Position numbers and translations under genes: made by a program
Shown here: positions 15,599-26,287 of the stretch, piece after piece
Layout: each line of letters starts with the position of its first letter
Position numbering within the stretch: the first letter of the stretch is position 1
The notes under the pieces: model-generated
The model's input: only the letters and a program-made list of their open reading frames with translations
What the model was told of the DNA's origin: nothing
The model's database searches: none
Source: Paenibacillus sp. D2_2
Lineage (GTDB): Bacteria; Bacillota; Bacilli; Paenibacillales; Paenibacillaceae
Reading direction: 5' to 3'
Length of the DNA stretch: 64,000 bases
Assembly (NCBI RefSeq): GCF_031199965.1
Contig: NZ_CP133605.1
Span: 1,892,501 to 1,956,500 of the forward strand

Positions 15599-17721
15599 AT
15601 GAATAATACAAAGATCATTGAGTTGCTTCAGGAGATGACTCTTGCCGAGAAGATCGGACAGCTCTCACAGACGACCGGGGAACATTATGTCGGCAAAATT
15701 GATAACGAAATGGTCGAGACCGGCCCGGCTTCCCAGATCATATGTTAGAGGGAAATACGCTGTACACGATGGGTAGTATTATTGGCGTGTCGAGCGCTAA
15801 GATCACGAACCTGATTCAAAGTGAGTACTTACAGAAGTCACGGCTTAAGATACCTCTTCTTTTCATGCATGATGCGATACACGGATATAGAACGATTTTC
15901 CCGATCCCATTGGGACTCTCTTCTACTTGGGATGAGAGGATTGTGCAGCAGGCAGCGGAGGATACGGCATCAGAATTGCGCGCTGCGGGCATCCATGTTA
16001 ATTTCTCGCCGATGGTTGATCTAGTGCGCGACTCTAGATGGGGAAGAGTGATGGAGTCCTTCGGTGAGGATCATCTGCTGTCCGGTAATCTTGGCCGGGC
16101 GATGATCCGAGGCTATCAGAAAGGCGAGAACGGAGAGATTTCCGAATCAGGAGTAGCAGCTTGTTTGAAGCACTTTGCTGCGTATGGAGCAGGTATTGGC
16201 GGCAAGGACTACAACACGGTGGATATGTCCTGGAGAGAATTTTACGCCTATTATGGCAAGCCTTATGAAATCGCACTTCAGGAGAAGCCTAAATTCGTGA
16301 TGAGCTCCTTCAACACTTTCAACGGGGTTCCCGTAAGCGCGAGTGAGCAAATGATGAAGGATATTCTAAGAGGCACCTATCAATTTGAAGACATAGTCAT
16401 ATCAGATTGGGGGGCTGTTGCTGAACTGCAGAATCACCGTGTTGCCGGCGATGGCAAAGAAGCCGCTGAATTGGCCTTGAAAGCAGGCATCGATATCGAA
16501 ATGGTCTCGACGTTGTACCTTGAACATTATGAGCAGATTCTACAAGAGAATCCAGAGCTGATTCAAGATATCGATGCGGCGGTACTGAAAATTTTGCAGC
16601 TGAAAAATGAGATGGGTTTATTCGAGAATCCTTATGTTGACGAAGCGGCTGAGAATGAAATCATCCTTAATGCACGGTTTCAAGAACATGCTAAGGAAGC
16701 TGCCAAGAGAAGCTGCGTGCTGCTGAAAAATGAACAAATGTTGCCAATACGCAAGGATTACAAAAAGATCATCATCGTCGGCCCATTTGCCGGGAGTAAT
16801 CAATTACTGGGCAATTGGCAGTGTAAAGGTAGCTTTGAGGACGTAGTTACCTTAGCGGAAGGGATGAAGCGGGTAGACGATTCATTCGATCTGCATGTTT
16901 ACGAATCTTTAGAGGATTGTCCTCAAGACACGCTGGAGCAATGCGATTATATTGTCGTAGCAGTCGGTGAGGATTGGCAATTGAGCGGCGAAGGGCACAG
17001 CAGCGTGAACATTGAGCTTGCTGGCGATCAGCAGCATTTGATTCGTGATGTGAAACAGACGAACAAACCGTATGCATGTGTCTTCTTCTCGGGTCGTCCA
17101 TTAGTACTTCAGAGCATTATCGATGATATCCCTGCTCTTCTGTGGTGCTGGTATCCGGGAACACAAGCCGGGAGTGCGATTGCGGAACTGCTTACGGGTC
17201 AAGACACCCCATCAGGGAAATTAACGATGTCGTTCCCGCGTCATTCAGCGCAGACGCCGATTTATTATAATGAGTACAGTTCAGGCCGTCCGGCTAATGA
17301 AACGAGCTATAGCAGTAGGTATCAGGATTGTGAAGTTGGGCCACTATTCCCGTTCGGGCACGGGCTGACTTATACCGGTACGCAATATTCTGATTTTGAA
17401 ATTTCGAGTCATGATCTGTCAAGTGATCAGGAATTGACAATCTCTTTTCAGGTGAGCAATCCAAGCGGGTATCATTATTCTGAAATCGCTATTCTGTACA
17501 TCGAAGATCTTGTCTCCAAGGCCGTCCGTCCTGTGCGTGAGATGAATAAATATCAGCTCGTGGACGTACCGGCTGATCAGACCGTTACCGTACAGATGAC
17601 GCTATCTTCGGCGGATCTTCAATATTTGAATGCCAATTTGCAGCATACGATTGAACCGGGAAAATTCAATATTTACATCAACAGTCTTGAACGTCCCGTG
17701 TTCACGATTGAATACCGATAA
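15599..17721 (+). CDS. Glycoside hydrolase family 3 beta-glycosidase (frameshifted near 15736)
   Basis: After correction the protein has 707 residues, typical of BglX-type GH3 enzymes. It starts MTLAEKIGQL after a short lead, and the KHFAAYGAG and VISDWGAVAELQNH motifs mark the (beta/alpha)8 domain; the Asp in SDW is the nucleophile. The C-terminal alpha/beta sandwich has SGEGHSS, and a fibronectin-III-like domain covers the last 120 residues. There is no signal peptide, so it should act inside the cell on imported oligosaccharides. One G is missing near 15736; adding it gives GPASQDHMLEGNTLYTMGSI across the break. The start ATG 15599 has AAAGGGGACCAT. It likely works with the GH4 enzyme on glycosides delivered by the downstream transporter. 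Confidence 0.82.
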
Positions 17722-17784
17722 GAATGTCGTACTCACAACATATTTTATGAAATGATCACTAGGCTCGCTCAATTATTAAATTAA

Positions 17785-17798
17785 ATTAATTAATTGTG
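17785..17798. promoter_or_regulatory. Candidate ROK operator, copy 2
   Basis: ATTAATTAATTGTG shares its core with the site at 11368-11380. It lies in the 196-base gap between the GH3 gene and the transporter genes, where a second promoter would be expected. See copy 1 for limits. Confidence 0.35.
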
Positions 17799-17852
17799 TA
17801 AAATTTATCCAACCACAAATCCAAAATATTTGAGGGAGCCTAGAAGATTTTG

Positions 17853-17866
17853 GGATAACGCTTACA
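17853..17866. promoter_or_regulatory. Candidate CcpA binding site (cre)
   Basis: GGATAACGCTTACA matches the cre pattern TGTAANCGNTTACA at most positions, including the central CG and the TTACA arm. It lies about 50 bases before the first permease gene. It would place the transporter under carbon catabolite repression. Confidence 0.5.
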
Positions 17867-17917
17867 AGGTCAGATAGAACTGACCATGCAGTACCTGAAG
17901 AGAGAGGAGGCATACGG

Positions 17918-18829
17918 ATGAAATCCAAGTTTAAAGACAAGTTTCTGTCCCAGTGGGAGCTTCAAGCTATGATCTGGCCGAGCATTATCTTAATGATTAT
18001 TTTCTCGTTCGTGCCGATGTTCGGATTGATCATTGCTTTTCAGGATTATTCTCCGTTATCCAGTTTTACGGGCTCGGAATTTGTAGGTCTGGACAATTTC
18101 AAAGCCTTTTTGGGGGACCAAGATTTCTATAATGTACTGACGAATACACTGGCCATCAGTCTGATGAAATTGTTAATCGGCTTCCCGCTTGAGATCATCC
18201 TAGCTATATTAATTAATCAAATTAGATTAAGCTTCTTCAAGAAATTTACGCAGACGATATCTTATTTGCCGCACTTTCTGTCATGGGTTATTCTGGGCGG
18301 CATGATTATATCGTGGCTCGGCTCGACGGGGCTGGTAAACAGCTTCCTGCTATCGACGCATCTCATATCTGAACCGATCTCCTTCCTGTCTAATGCTGAT
18401 GCTTATTGGTGGGTAGCGACGCTGTCGGATATATGGAAAGAGGTTGGCTGGGGAACGATTCTCTATCTTGCGGCCATCGCGGGAATTGATCCTTCATTAT
18501 ATGAGGCGGCCAGGGTTGATGGAGCGAAAATCTTAAAGAGAATATGGTATATCACGCTTCCCGGTATCAAAAATATTATCGTCCTAATGTTTGTACTTCG
18601 TGTAGGTTCTGTCCTGGGAGCGAATCTGGAGCAGACCCTCGTATTGCAAAATTCTACGAATATGCTGCGCAGTGAAGTCATCGATTCCTATGTATATCAT
18701 TTGGGTCTGACGCAAGGAGACTTTTCCTTCGCGACTGCGGTCGGGATCTTCTCGTCTGTCGTATCCGTCATACTGCTGCTGATTGCTAATTTCTTAACTA
18801 GGAAGCTTAGCGATAGTTCAATTTTTTAG
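17918..18829 (+). CDS. ABC sugar transporter permease, LplB/MalF-like
   Basis: The product has 303 residues with about six transmembrane segments, the first near residues 19-42. The cytoplasmic EAA loop that contacts the ATPase reads YEAARVDGAKILKRIWYITLPG near residues 192-213. It starts with a strong ribosome binding site (AGAGAGGAGGCATACGG). It belongs to the CUT1 family together with the next permease and the lipoprotein. No ATPase gene is nearby, which is usual for lpl-type systems because they share an MsmX-type ATPase encoded elsewhere. It follows the glycosidases in the same direction, so the system probably imports the oligosaccharide they degrade. Confidence 0.88.
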   Translation: MKSKFKDKFLSQWELQAMIWPSIILMIIFSFVPMFGLIIAFQDYSPLSSFTGSEFVGLDNFKAFLGDQDFYNVLTNTLAISLMKLLIGFPLEIILAILINQIRLSFFKKFTQTISYLPHFLSWVILGGMIISWLGSTGLVNSFLLSTHLISEPISFLSNADAYWWVATLSDIWKEVGWGTILYLAAIAGIDPSLYEAARVDGAKILKRIWYITLPGIKNIIVLMFVLRVGSVLGANLEQTLVLQNSTNMLRSEVIDSYVYHLGLTQGDFSFATAVGIFSSVVSVILLLIANFLTRKLSDSSIF

Positions 18830-18844
18830 AAGGGAGGGAGCTAT

Positions 18845-19716
18845 ATGCGGCTAGATAGAGGCGAGAAAATATTTAATGTGTTCAACGCGATATTCATGCT
18901 GTTCTTCATCTGCATCATCGTATTTCCATTGATCAACATCATTGCCCTTTCATTCAACGATGGGTATGACGCAATGAAAGGTGGCATTTATCTATTTCCA
19001 AGAAAGTTTACGCTAGTAAACTATGAGACCATATTGAAGGATACGACCATTTACCGGGCGTTTGGAGTTACGGCGGCTAAGACTGTAATCGGTGTCATCG
19101 GACACTTGGTTATCACAGGGGCTGCAGCCTATGCGATGAGCAAGCCTTATTTATTGGGAAGAAGATATTCATCCGTATGGGCGTTATCACGATGTTTTTC
19201 TACGGTGGAATGATTCCGACATTTCTAGTCATTAAGTCGGTAGGTCTATTGAATAGCTTCTGGGTGTACATCATTCCTGTGTTATTCAGCTTTTACGACA
19301 TGATTATATTGATGAATTTCTTCAGAAGTTTACCGGACTCTATTGAAGAATCGGCCAAGATTGACGGAGCTAACGTATTTCAGGTTTTCTTCAAGATTAT
19401 TATCCCGTTATCTTTTCCGGTGTTGGCGACGATCGCCTTGTTCCACGGGGTGTATCAATGGAATGATTTTTTCGTGGCCAAGCTCTATGTGACAGATAAG
19501 ACGCTTTACCCGATTCAATATTATTTGTATCAGCTCTTAACGAGCACTGCCGCTGCGAGCTCGGCCAAAGCGGGAGTATATATCTCCAAGGCGTTTACGA
19601 CCCAGTCTTTGCAGCAGGCGACGATGATCGTTACAACTTTACCAATTATGCTGATCTATCCTTTCCTTCAGAAATACTTTATTAGCGGCATGCTTGTCGG
19701 AGGAGTTAAAGAATAA
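18845..19716 (+). CDS. ABC sugar transporter permease, LplC/YtcP-like (frameshifted near 19169)
   Basis: After correction the protein has 290 residues with six predicted membrane spans. The N-terminus is VFNAIFMLFFICIIVFPLIN. The EAA-type loop is ESAKIDGANVFQVFFKIIIP in the second half, and the C-terminus ends GMLVGGVKE, as in YtcP/LplC proteins. The frame breaks near 19169, where one T is missing (TATTCATCC for TATTTCATCC); repair gives GRRYFIRMGVITMFFYGGM. It starts 15 bases after the first permease, behind GAAGGGAGGGAGCTAT. It forms the membrane channel with that permease. Confidence 0.85.
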
Positions 19717-19736
19717 TAAAAGCGAGGGATAACATT

Positions 19737-21356
19737 ATGAAGAAATCAATCTTACTTCTGACTTTGGTCGCCTTAGTAGTTTCATTGACTGCCTGCGGGG
19801 GCAAGAAGTCAAGCGCGGAATTACCGGATTCAACGATTGAAGTGGACAAGGATACACCAAGCTGGAAAAATGACAAGGCAACGGCTGATCTTGACTGGTA
19901 TATCAATTTCGATTGGTTCGCCCAAACCTGGGGTAAAGATGTATCTTCCAAATATATTTCGGAGGATACCGGGGTGAACATTACTTACTTAGGTGGCAGC
20001 GATGATAAGCTGAATACGATGATGGCTTCCGGATCGCTTCCAGACATTATTACTGTAGATGGAAGCAACCCTTTTGTTAAGGAAGCTGAAAAATTTGCGA
20101 TACCACTGGATGTTCTGGCTGAGAAATATGATCCTTATTTTCTAGAAAAAGCGGCCAAGCCGGAAACGCTTAAGTTTTTCACAAGAGACGACGGCCATAT
20201 TTACGGGTATCCGAACTTCTCAAATACGAAATCGGATTATGAGAAGGGTGGTATTTATGCGAACCAGGGGTTCCTGGTGCGGAAGGATATTTATGAACAG
20301 CTTGGTAAGCCTGATATGACCACACCGGAAGGCTTCATCTCGGCACTGGAAGCAGCACAGAAGCTGGGAGTGAAGGATGAACTGGGGAAATCGGTCATTC
20401 CGATCGGGATGTCTGATTTTAATGAGGGCTCGGAGCTAAACGGAATATTCAATAGAACGTTGGCGGATTTTATCGGAGTTCCTATGTTAACGGAAGATGG
20501 CAAATATTATGACCGTTATACAGATGCGGATTTCCAGAAATGGTTGAAAGTAATCGTCGATGCCCGCCAGAAAGGGCTGACAGACCGCGACATGATTACG
20601 ATGACCAAGGATGACAAGGACGCGCGGGTAACGAATGGCAGCTACTTCGTCTACTTCGTTTCAGACTTGAATAGTGAGACAGATACGTTGACTGTATGGG
20701 CAAATGAGAACCCGGATAAAGAGTATATTGCCGTTAACGGACCATCTTCTACAGTAGGCAGAAAGACAGCATTGCCGGGTACTTCCATAGAAGGCTGGAC
20801 GCAGACTTTCATTACTAAGGACTGTAAGAACCCGCAAAAAGCTATGGAGTTCTTGACCTATTTAGTTAGTGAGTATGGTGACACCGTAATGAACTACGGA
20901 CGTGAAGGTGAAACCTACACGATGGTGGACGGAAAACCTGTGTTGAATGCTGATCTTCTTAAATTTAAGCAAACCGATCCTGCTGGCTTCGAGAAGGAAA
21001 TCGGATTGACAACTCACTTATGGGTGCAGGATAGCGCTTTGCTCTCCCGTCAAATGGGACTTGATCAATTCCCGAAAGCATTGCAGCAAGCAAAAGAGTG
21101 GACAGTAGATTATGTAGTGCCACAATTCGAACTAGCGGGTCTGGATGTCTATTTAACGAAAGAATCATCCAGAAATGCAGAGAAAATCAACCAGAACTGG
21201 TCACAGACGATCGCCAAGATTTTGGATGCCAAATCGGATAGTGAAGTCGATCAAGCGATGAACGAGTTCATTAAGTATCGCCAGGATAATGGCTATGGCA
21301 AATTGGTAGAAGAGAGAAACAAACAAATCGAGGCTAATGCGAAGAGATTGGACTAG
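19737..21356 (+). CDS. Extracellular solute-binding lipoprotein (LplA/LipO-like)
   Basis: The product has 539 residues. The signal peptide MKKSILLLTLVALVVSLTAC ends in a lipobox (LTAC), so the mature protein should be a membrane-anchored lipoprotein starting at Cys20. The body has a large type-1 substrate-binding fold, with LPDIITVDGSNPF and FITKDCKNPQKAMEFLTYLV typical of the LplA/LipO group. Its size, above 500 residues, fits oligosaccharide binding rather than monosaccharide binding. It is the last gene of the transporter set, starts 20 bases after the second permease behind GCGAGGGATAACATT, and is followed by a long palindrome. The bound sugar is unknown. Confidence 0.88.
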   Translation: MKKSILLLTLVALVVSLTACGGKKSSAELPDSTIEVDKDTPSWKNDKATADLDWYINFDWFAQTWGKDVSSKYISEDTGVNITYLGGSDDKLNTMMASGSLPDIITVDGSNPFVKEAEKFAIPLDVLAEKYDPYFLEKAAKPETLKFFTRDDGHIYGYPNFSNTKSDYEKGGIYANQGFLVRKDIYEQLGKPDMTTPEGFISALEAAQKLGVKDELGKSVIPIGMSDFNEGSELNGIFNRTLADFIGVPMLTEDGKYYDRYTDADFQKWLKVIVDARQKGLTDRDMITMTKDDKDARVTNGSYFVYFVSDLNSETDTLTVWANENPDKEYIAVNGPSSTVGRKTALPGTSIEGWTQTFITKDCKNPQKAMEFLTYLVSEYGDTVMNYGREGETYTMVDGKPVLNADLLKFKQTDPAGFEKEIGLTTHLWVQDSALLSRQMGLDQFPKALQQAKEWTVDYVVPQFELAGLDVYLTKESSRNAEKINQNWSQTIAKILDAKSDSEVDQAMNEFIKYRQDNGYGKLVEERNKQIEANAKRLD

Positions 21357-21368
21357 TCTCCATAAAAT

Positions 21369-21408
21369 ACAAGAAGAGGACTCTCGATATCGAGAGTCCT
21401 CTTCTTGT
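21369..21408. terminator. Perfect 40-bp palindrome between convergent genes
   Basis: The left arm ACAAGAAGAGGACTCTCGAT is followed at once by its exact reverse complement. It lies between the binding protein (plus) and rqcH (minus) and can fold identically on both strands, so it probably acts as a bidirectional terminator. There is no T run directly after it on the plus strand; on the minus strand it is followed by TATTTTATG. Confidence 0.65.
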
Positions 21409-21442
21409 GTACTCCACAGTGTGATTGTAATTTCTATCGCTA

Positions 21443-23229
21443 TTAATTTTTCACCACATTAGGCATGTTCTTGATCATCTGTTCATTCGGAGTAACAAAC
21501 AGAGTCTTCTGATGATCATAGATCACGAAACCTGGCTTAGCCCCGCTTGGCTTGCGGACATGGCGGATCAATGTGTAGTCGACCGGAACACTGCTGGATT
21601 GCTTAGCCTGACTGTGATATGCAGCTAACTGTGCCGCTTCGTCGAGGGTCGCATCACCGAAGGAGTTACTGCGAATCAGCACGTGTGAGCCTGGTATATC
21701 CTTTGTATGCAGCCACGTATCGTTCACATTGCCGATTCGGTTAGTGACATAGTCATTCTGCAGATTGTTCTTGCCTACATAGATCTCGATCCCTTCTGAA
21801 GAAGTGTAGACATGGAGCGTCGGCTTGTCGTTTTTCTTCTTCTTTTTCACCTTTTTGCTCCGATCGCGCAGATACCCTTGCTGGATTAATTCTTCGCGGA
21901 TTTCATCGATATCGTCAAGCGTAGCATGAGAGAGCTGCTGCAATAGCTGCTCCATATAGCTGATCTCTTCGCGGGTAATCTTCATTTGTTCATCGATGAC
22001 TGTCAGGCTGTTCTTGTACTTATTGTATTTCTTAAAATAACGCTGGGCATTCTCTGATGGCGTCAATAGCGGATCAAGCTCAATCTTCTCTGTTCCCTGG
22101 TTCTCATCGTAGTAGTTGATTAATTCTACGGATTTATCTCCCTTATGCATCAGGTGCAGGGAGGAGAACAGTAGTTCACCCCGGATGCGGTATTGCTCGG
22201 CATCCCCGGCTTCAGCCAAGTCCTCTTCTAGTTTAGACATTTTCTTAACATTTTTACTCAGTTCATTGTGCAGGAACCGTAGTAGATCGCTTGTCTTCTG
22301 CTTAACGGTGTCTCTTAAAGCCTTGTCGCCGTAGTATTCTTCCATGCAATCGCTAATCGAATCATATGTGTGCAGATCCCTCTGGATCAGCGTGAGCTTC
22401 ACGGCAGAGAATATACTCTTTCCTTTGGCATTCTCGCCGTAACCGGTTCATAGCGATGCTCGCGAATTTGCGTCATCAGGTCGGCAAAAGAGCTCCAGAG
22501 CGAAGTTACTTTACCCGTTGTCATCTCATGAGAGACATTGTTATCTGTGGCTACTCCCGCTATGGCTTCCTCTGCCTGGCTTGCCCTCAGACATATCTCT
22601 TCAGCGATGAGTGGGCTAAGTCCACTAAAGGTGGATACAAGCCAGCTCTTGTCCGTAGTTCCGATCTCAGCCTGCCGATAGGCCTCCATGAACTGTTCCT
22701 GGGCAACTTCAAGCGGATGCAGTTTATGCTGCTGTGGGGGCTCTGTATAAGTGAAGCCGGGCATGACGATCCGGTAACTGCTGATTGACGGGGTTACATG
22801 GTGAATTCCGTCCAGCTGCGTTCCCGACGCGGGATCGAACAGAATAATGTTGCTGTGCCGCCCCATTAATTCAATGATGATGCGCTTCAAGGATTCATCC
22901 CCAAGCTCGTCGCGCTGCCGTATGTCAATATGGATAATTCGTTCCATCTCTTGCTGGGTGACCGCTTCAATCACACCGCTTTCACAGTGCTTGCGAAGCA
23001 GCATGCAGAACATCGGGGCTTCCAGCGGGTTGGGGAAGGATTGTTCAGTCATTTGTACCCGAGGATATGTCGGGTTGGCTGAAAGCAGCAGACGCCGGTT
23101 ACCTCCTCTGGAGCGCAATTGAATAATGATGTCGTTATCCGTAGGTTGATGTATTTTATTGATGCGTCCACCGACGCAAATCTGCAGTTCGTGAACGATG
23201 GAGCGCGTTACTATTCCGTCAAGTGCCAT
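21443..23229 (-). CDS. rqcH: RqcH, ribosome quality control factor (NFACT family, frameshifted near 22431)
   Basis: On the minus strand the corrected protein has 595 residues, similar to B. subtilis RqcH (YloA). It starts MALDGIVTRSIVHELQ, typical of the NFACT-N domain. The middle is a long coiled coil (KQKTSDLLRFLHNELSKNVK), a basic linker follows (KKVKKKKKNDK), and the C-terminal NFACT-R domain contains NDTWLHTKDIPGSHVLIR. RqcH binds stalled 50S subunits and adds alanine tails to the nascent chain. The frame breaks near 22431: one T is missing on the plus strand, an A in the message, and repair gives TARNAKGKSIFSAVKLTLIQ. It is convergent with the binding-protein gene and divergent from the Ca2+ ATPase gene. 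Confidence 0.88.
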
Positions 23230-23394
23230 ACCATATAATCTCCTGTCTTTTTATACTCTCCTCTATGATGCCATAACTGGGGCAAAACTTAAGAGCTTCT
23301 TCTGTGATAATTTGGGACTGGCCGGAATACATTTACCCTAGGTGGATAAGCCTCACGCTGTTATCGTACTAAATACGGGAGGGGAAAAAGGAGA

Positions 23395-26195
23395 ATGGAA
23401 CAAAAAAACTGGCACCAGTGGAATGGGGAAGAGCTTCTGGAGCTGTTGAACGTGAAGCGCGAACAGGGCCTGACCCGGGATGAGGCGCAGAGGAGACGGG
23501 AAGAGAACGGCTGGAACGAATTGTCGGAAGGCAAGCGTGTATCCCCGCTACTACTGTTCCTGAACCAGTTTAAGGATTTTATGATGCTCGTATTGATGGG
23601 AGCTACGCTCATATCGGGAATTCTAGGCGAATATTTGGACGCCATTACGATTATTGCCATTGTGATCCTGAACGGTGTGCTCGGGTTTATTCAGGAATTC
23701 CGGGCTGAACGCTCATTGCGAGCTTTGAAGCAGTTGTCTGCTCCGAGCGCGAAGGTATTGCGTGATGGGTCTATCGAGCATATTCCGGCCAAGGAGCTCG
23801 TTCCTGGCGATATCGTCATCGTTGAGAGCGGAGACCGGGTTCCAGCAGACGTGCGCTGGCTGTCTGTGAGCAGCTTGGATGTGGAGGAGTCTGCATTGAC
23901 CGGGGAGTCCCATCCGGTTGGCAAGCACGCCGGGGTGCTCCGCGAGTCCGAGGTGTCTTTGGGCGACCAGAAGAACCTAGGCTTCATGGGTACGATGGCA
24001 ACCCGTGGCAGTGGCAGAGGGATCGTCGTTCGTACTGGCATGGATACAGAGATGGGTAAAATAGCGGATCTGATCCAAAATACCGATTCCCAGGAGACTC
24101 CACTGCAGCGTCGTCTTGAACAGTTGGGCAAAATATTGATATATCTCTCGTTGGGACTTACGGTATTAGTTGTCCTCGTTGGCATTTTGCATGGACAACC
24201 GCCTGGGCGATGTTCTTAGCTGGGGTGAGCTTGGCAGTAGCGGCGATTCCCGAAGGTCTTCCGGCGATCGTCACCATTGCATTGGCGCTTGGCGTGCAGC
24301 GTATGATCAAGCGTAAAGCGATTGTCCGCAAGCTTCCTTCCGTAGAGACATTGGGCTGTGCTTCGGTTATTTGCTCCGATAAGACGGGGACGTTAACTCA
24401 GAACAAAATGACAGTAACCCATGTGTGGGTTGAAGGACGCGCACTGGAAGTGACAGGTGACGGCTATGAGCCAGTAGGTCAGATATTGGAGCATGGGCGA
24501 TCGGTTGATCTCAAGAAGGATCAGAGCTTGCGAAGGCTGTTGCAGGTCAGCTCGTTGTGCGGAAATGCCGTGATCTATGAGGAAGATGGCGAGCAGCAGG
24601 CGAAGCGCAAGGGAAAGGAACTGGATGAGACTGCTGCTTCGAGATGGAAGCTAAAAGGGGATCCGACTGAAGGAGCGCTCATTACACTGGCAGCGAAGAT
24701 GGGCTTATCTCCAAGCGCGCTCAGCAGCATGTATACACGCGATAAGGAATTGCCATTCGATTCCGATCGCAAGCGGATGTCCGTTATCGTATCTCATCAA
24801 GGTGGCAAAATGGCGCTTGTCAAGGGAGCTCCGGATATGCTTCTGGAGAAATGCTCCTATATATTATGGGATGGCAAGGTGGTTCCTTTCACGGGAACTT
24901 TCCGTCAGAAGGTACAGGCTGCCAATGAGGAGATGGCACGGAACGCACTGCGGGTGCTTGGAATGGCCTACCGCGATTTGCGGCCAACGGATCCCGCGGA
25001 TTCTGAAGCGGATGTTGAGTCTCAATTAATATTCATCGGACTGGCAGGAATGATTGATCCGCCACGCCGAGAAGCGCGCGAGGCGATATCTGTCTGCCGC
25101 CGTGCTGGTATCAAGACGGTAATGATTACAGGCGACCATGGTCTGACGGCCGAAGCGATCGCCGCCGATCTCGGTATCATTCCAAGGGGCGGACGTTCCA
25201 TGTCCGGTAATCAGCTGGCTACACTAAGCGACGAAGAGTTGGATCATCAAATCGATCAGATCTATGTTTATTCCCGGGTTGCTCCGGAACATAAGCTGCG
25301 AATTGTGAAGTCGCTGCAGCGCAAAGGGCATGTCGTGGCAATGACCGGTGATGGGGTCAATGACGCACCGGCGATTAAGGCGGCGGATATCGGGATCGCA
25401 ATGGGCATTACTGGTACTGATGTATCCAAGGAGGCCTCTTCCTTAATACTCAGTGATGACAATTTCTCCTCCATCGTGGCAGCGATTGAGGAGGGACGGA
25501 ATATTTATGAGAACATCCGTAAGTTTATCCGCTACTTGCTTGCTTCCAATGTCGGTGAGATATTAACGATGTTCTTCGCCATGTTGGCTGGGTTACCACT
25601 ACCACTGCTGCCGATTCAGATCCTATGGGTCAATCTCGTCACAGACGGTCTACCAGCGATGGCGCTTGGCGTAGACCAGCCGGAGAAAGATTTGATGGAG
25701 CACAGGCCGCGCGGAGCGAATGAAAATATTTTTGCACGAAGACTGGGTTGGAAAATTATTAGCCGCGGATTGCTGATCGGCTTCTGTACACTCGGAGCCT
25801 TCTGGCTTACGTTGCACACCGCGCCGAATGATCCGGCTCAACTAGCCAAGGCCCAATCGGTTGCCTTTGTAACACTGGTCATGGCCCAGCTCATCCATGT
25901 GTTCGACTGCCGGAGTTCGCGTTCGATTTTCCATCGCAACATCCTTCAGAATCGTTATCTGGTCATAGCTGTGCTATCATCGGTCCTTCTGCTGCTCGGG
26001 GTAATGTATATTGAGAGCCTGCAGCCGATCTTCAAGACGGTACCACTTGGTTTCCGGGAATGGGCGCTCAGCTTCGTTGCCGCAGGCATACCGACATTCC
26101 TGCTTGGGGCGGGTAGTGTCTGGTCGGGTCGTCGTCGCAAGTATAACGGTCCGAGACAGATGATTCCAGCGAAAAGTACAAATATTCGTGCATAA
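23395..26195 (+). CDS. Calcium-transporting P-type ATPase, YloB/SERCA-like (frameshifted near 24200)
   Basis: After correction there are 933 residues, the SERCA-like P2A length. The N-terminal cation-ATPase domain starts [15 protein letters not shown]; the actuator motif is [10 protein letters not shown]; the ion-site helix M4 reads [11 protein letters not shown]; the phosphorylation motif is [13 protein letters not shown]; the hinge is [20 protein letters not shown]; helix M6 has [13 protein letters not shown]. These match calcium pumps such as B. subtilis YloB. It exports Ca2+ from the cytoplasm using ATP. One G is missing near 24200; repair gives [17 protein letters not shown]. It lies beside rqcH (YloA), the yloA-yloB neighbourhood of B. 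subtilis, which supports orthology. Confidence 0.88.
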
Positions 26196-26287
26196 AATCA
26201 ATACCTTTCCTCTGAAGTAAAATATAGACTAACCCCATAAAGTATTGCTCTGATCACAAAGACAGGGCTCTAGGGAGTGGGGTTCAA

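Noticed and set aside
23691-24185. 164-codon minus-strand frame inside the Ca2+ ATPase gene
   Set aside because: It is antisense to clearly conserved ATPase motifs and is Ser/Thr/Pro-rich, as expected from reading a GC-rich gene backwards.
24190-24220. Programmed ribosomal frameshifting in the P-type ATPase and other split genes
   Set aside because: The breaks lack slippery heptamers with downstream structure, occur in many unrelated genes and are nearly all repaired by one missing base. Sequence error explains them better.
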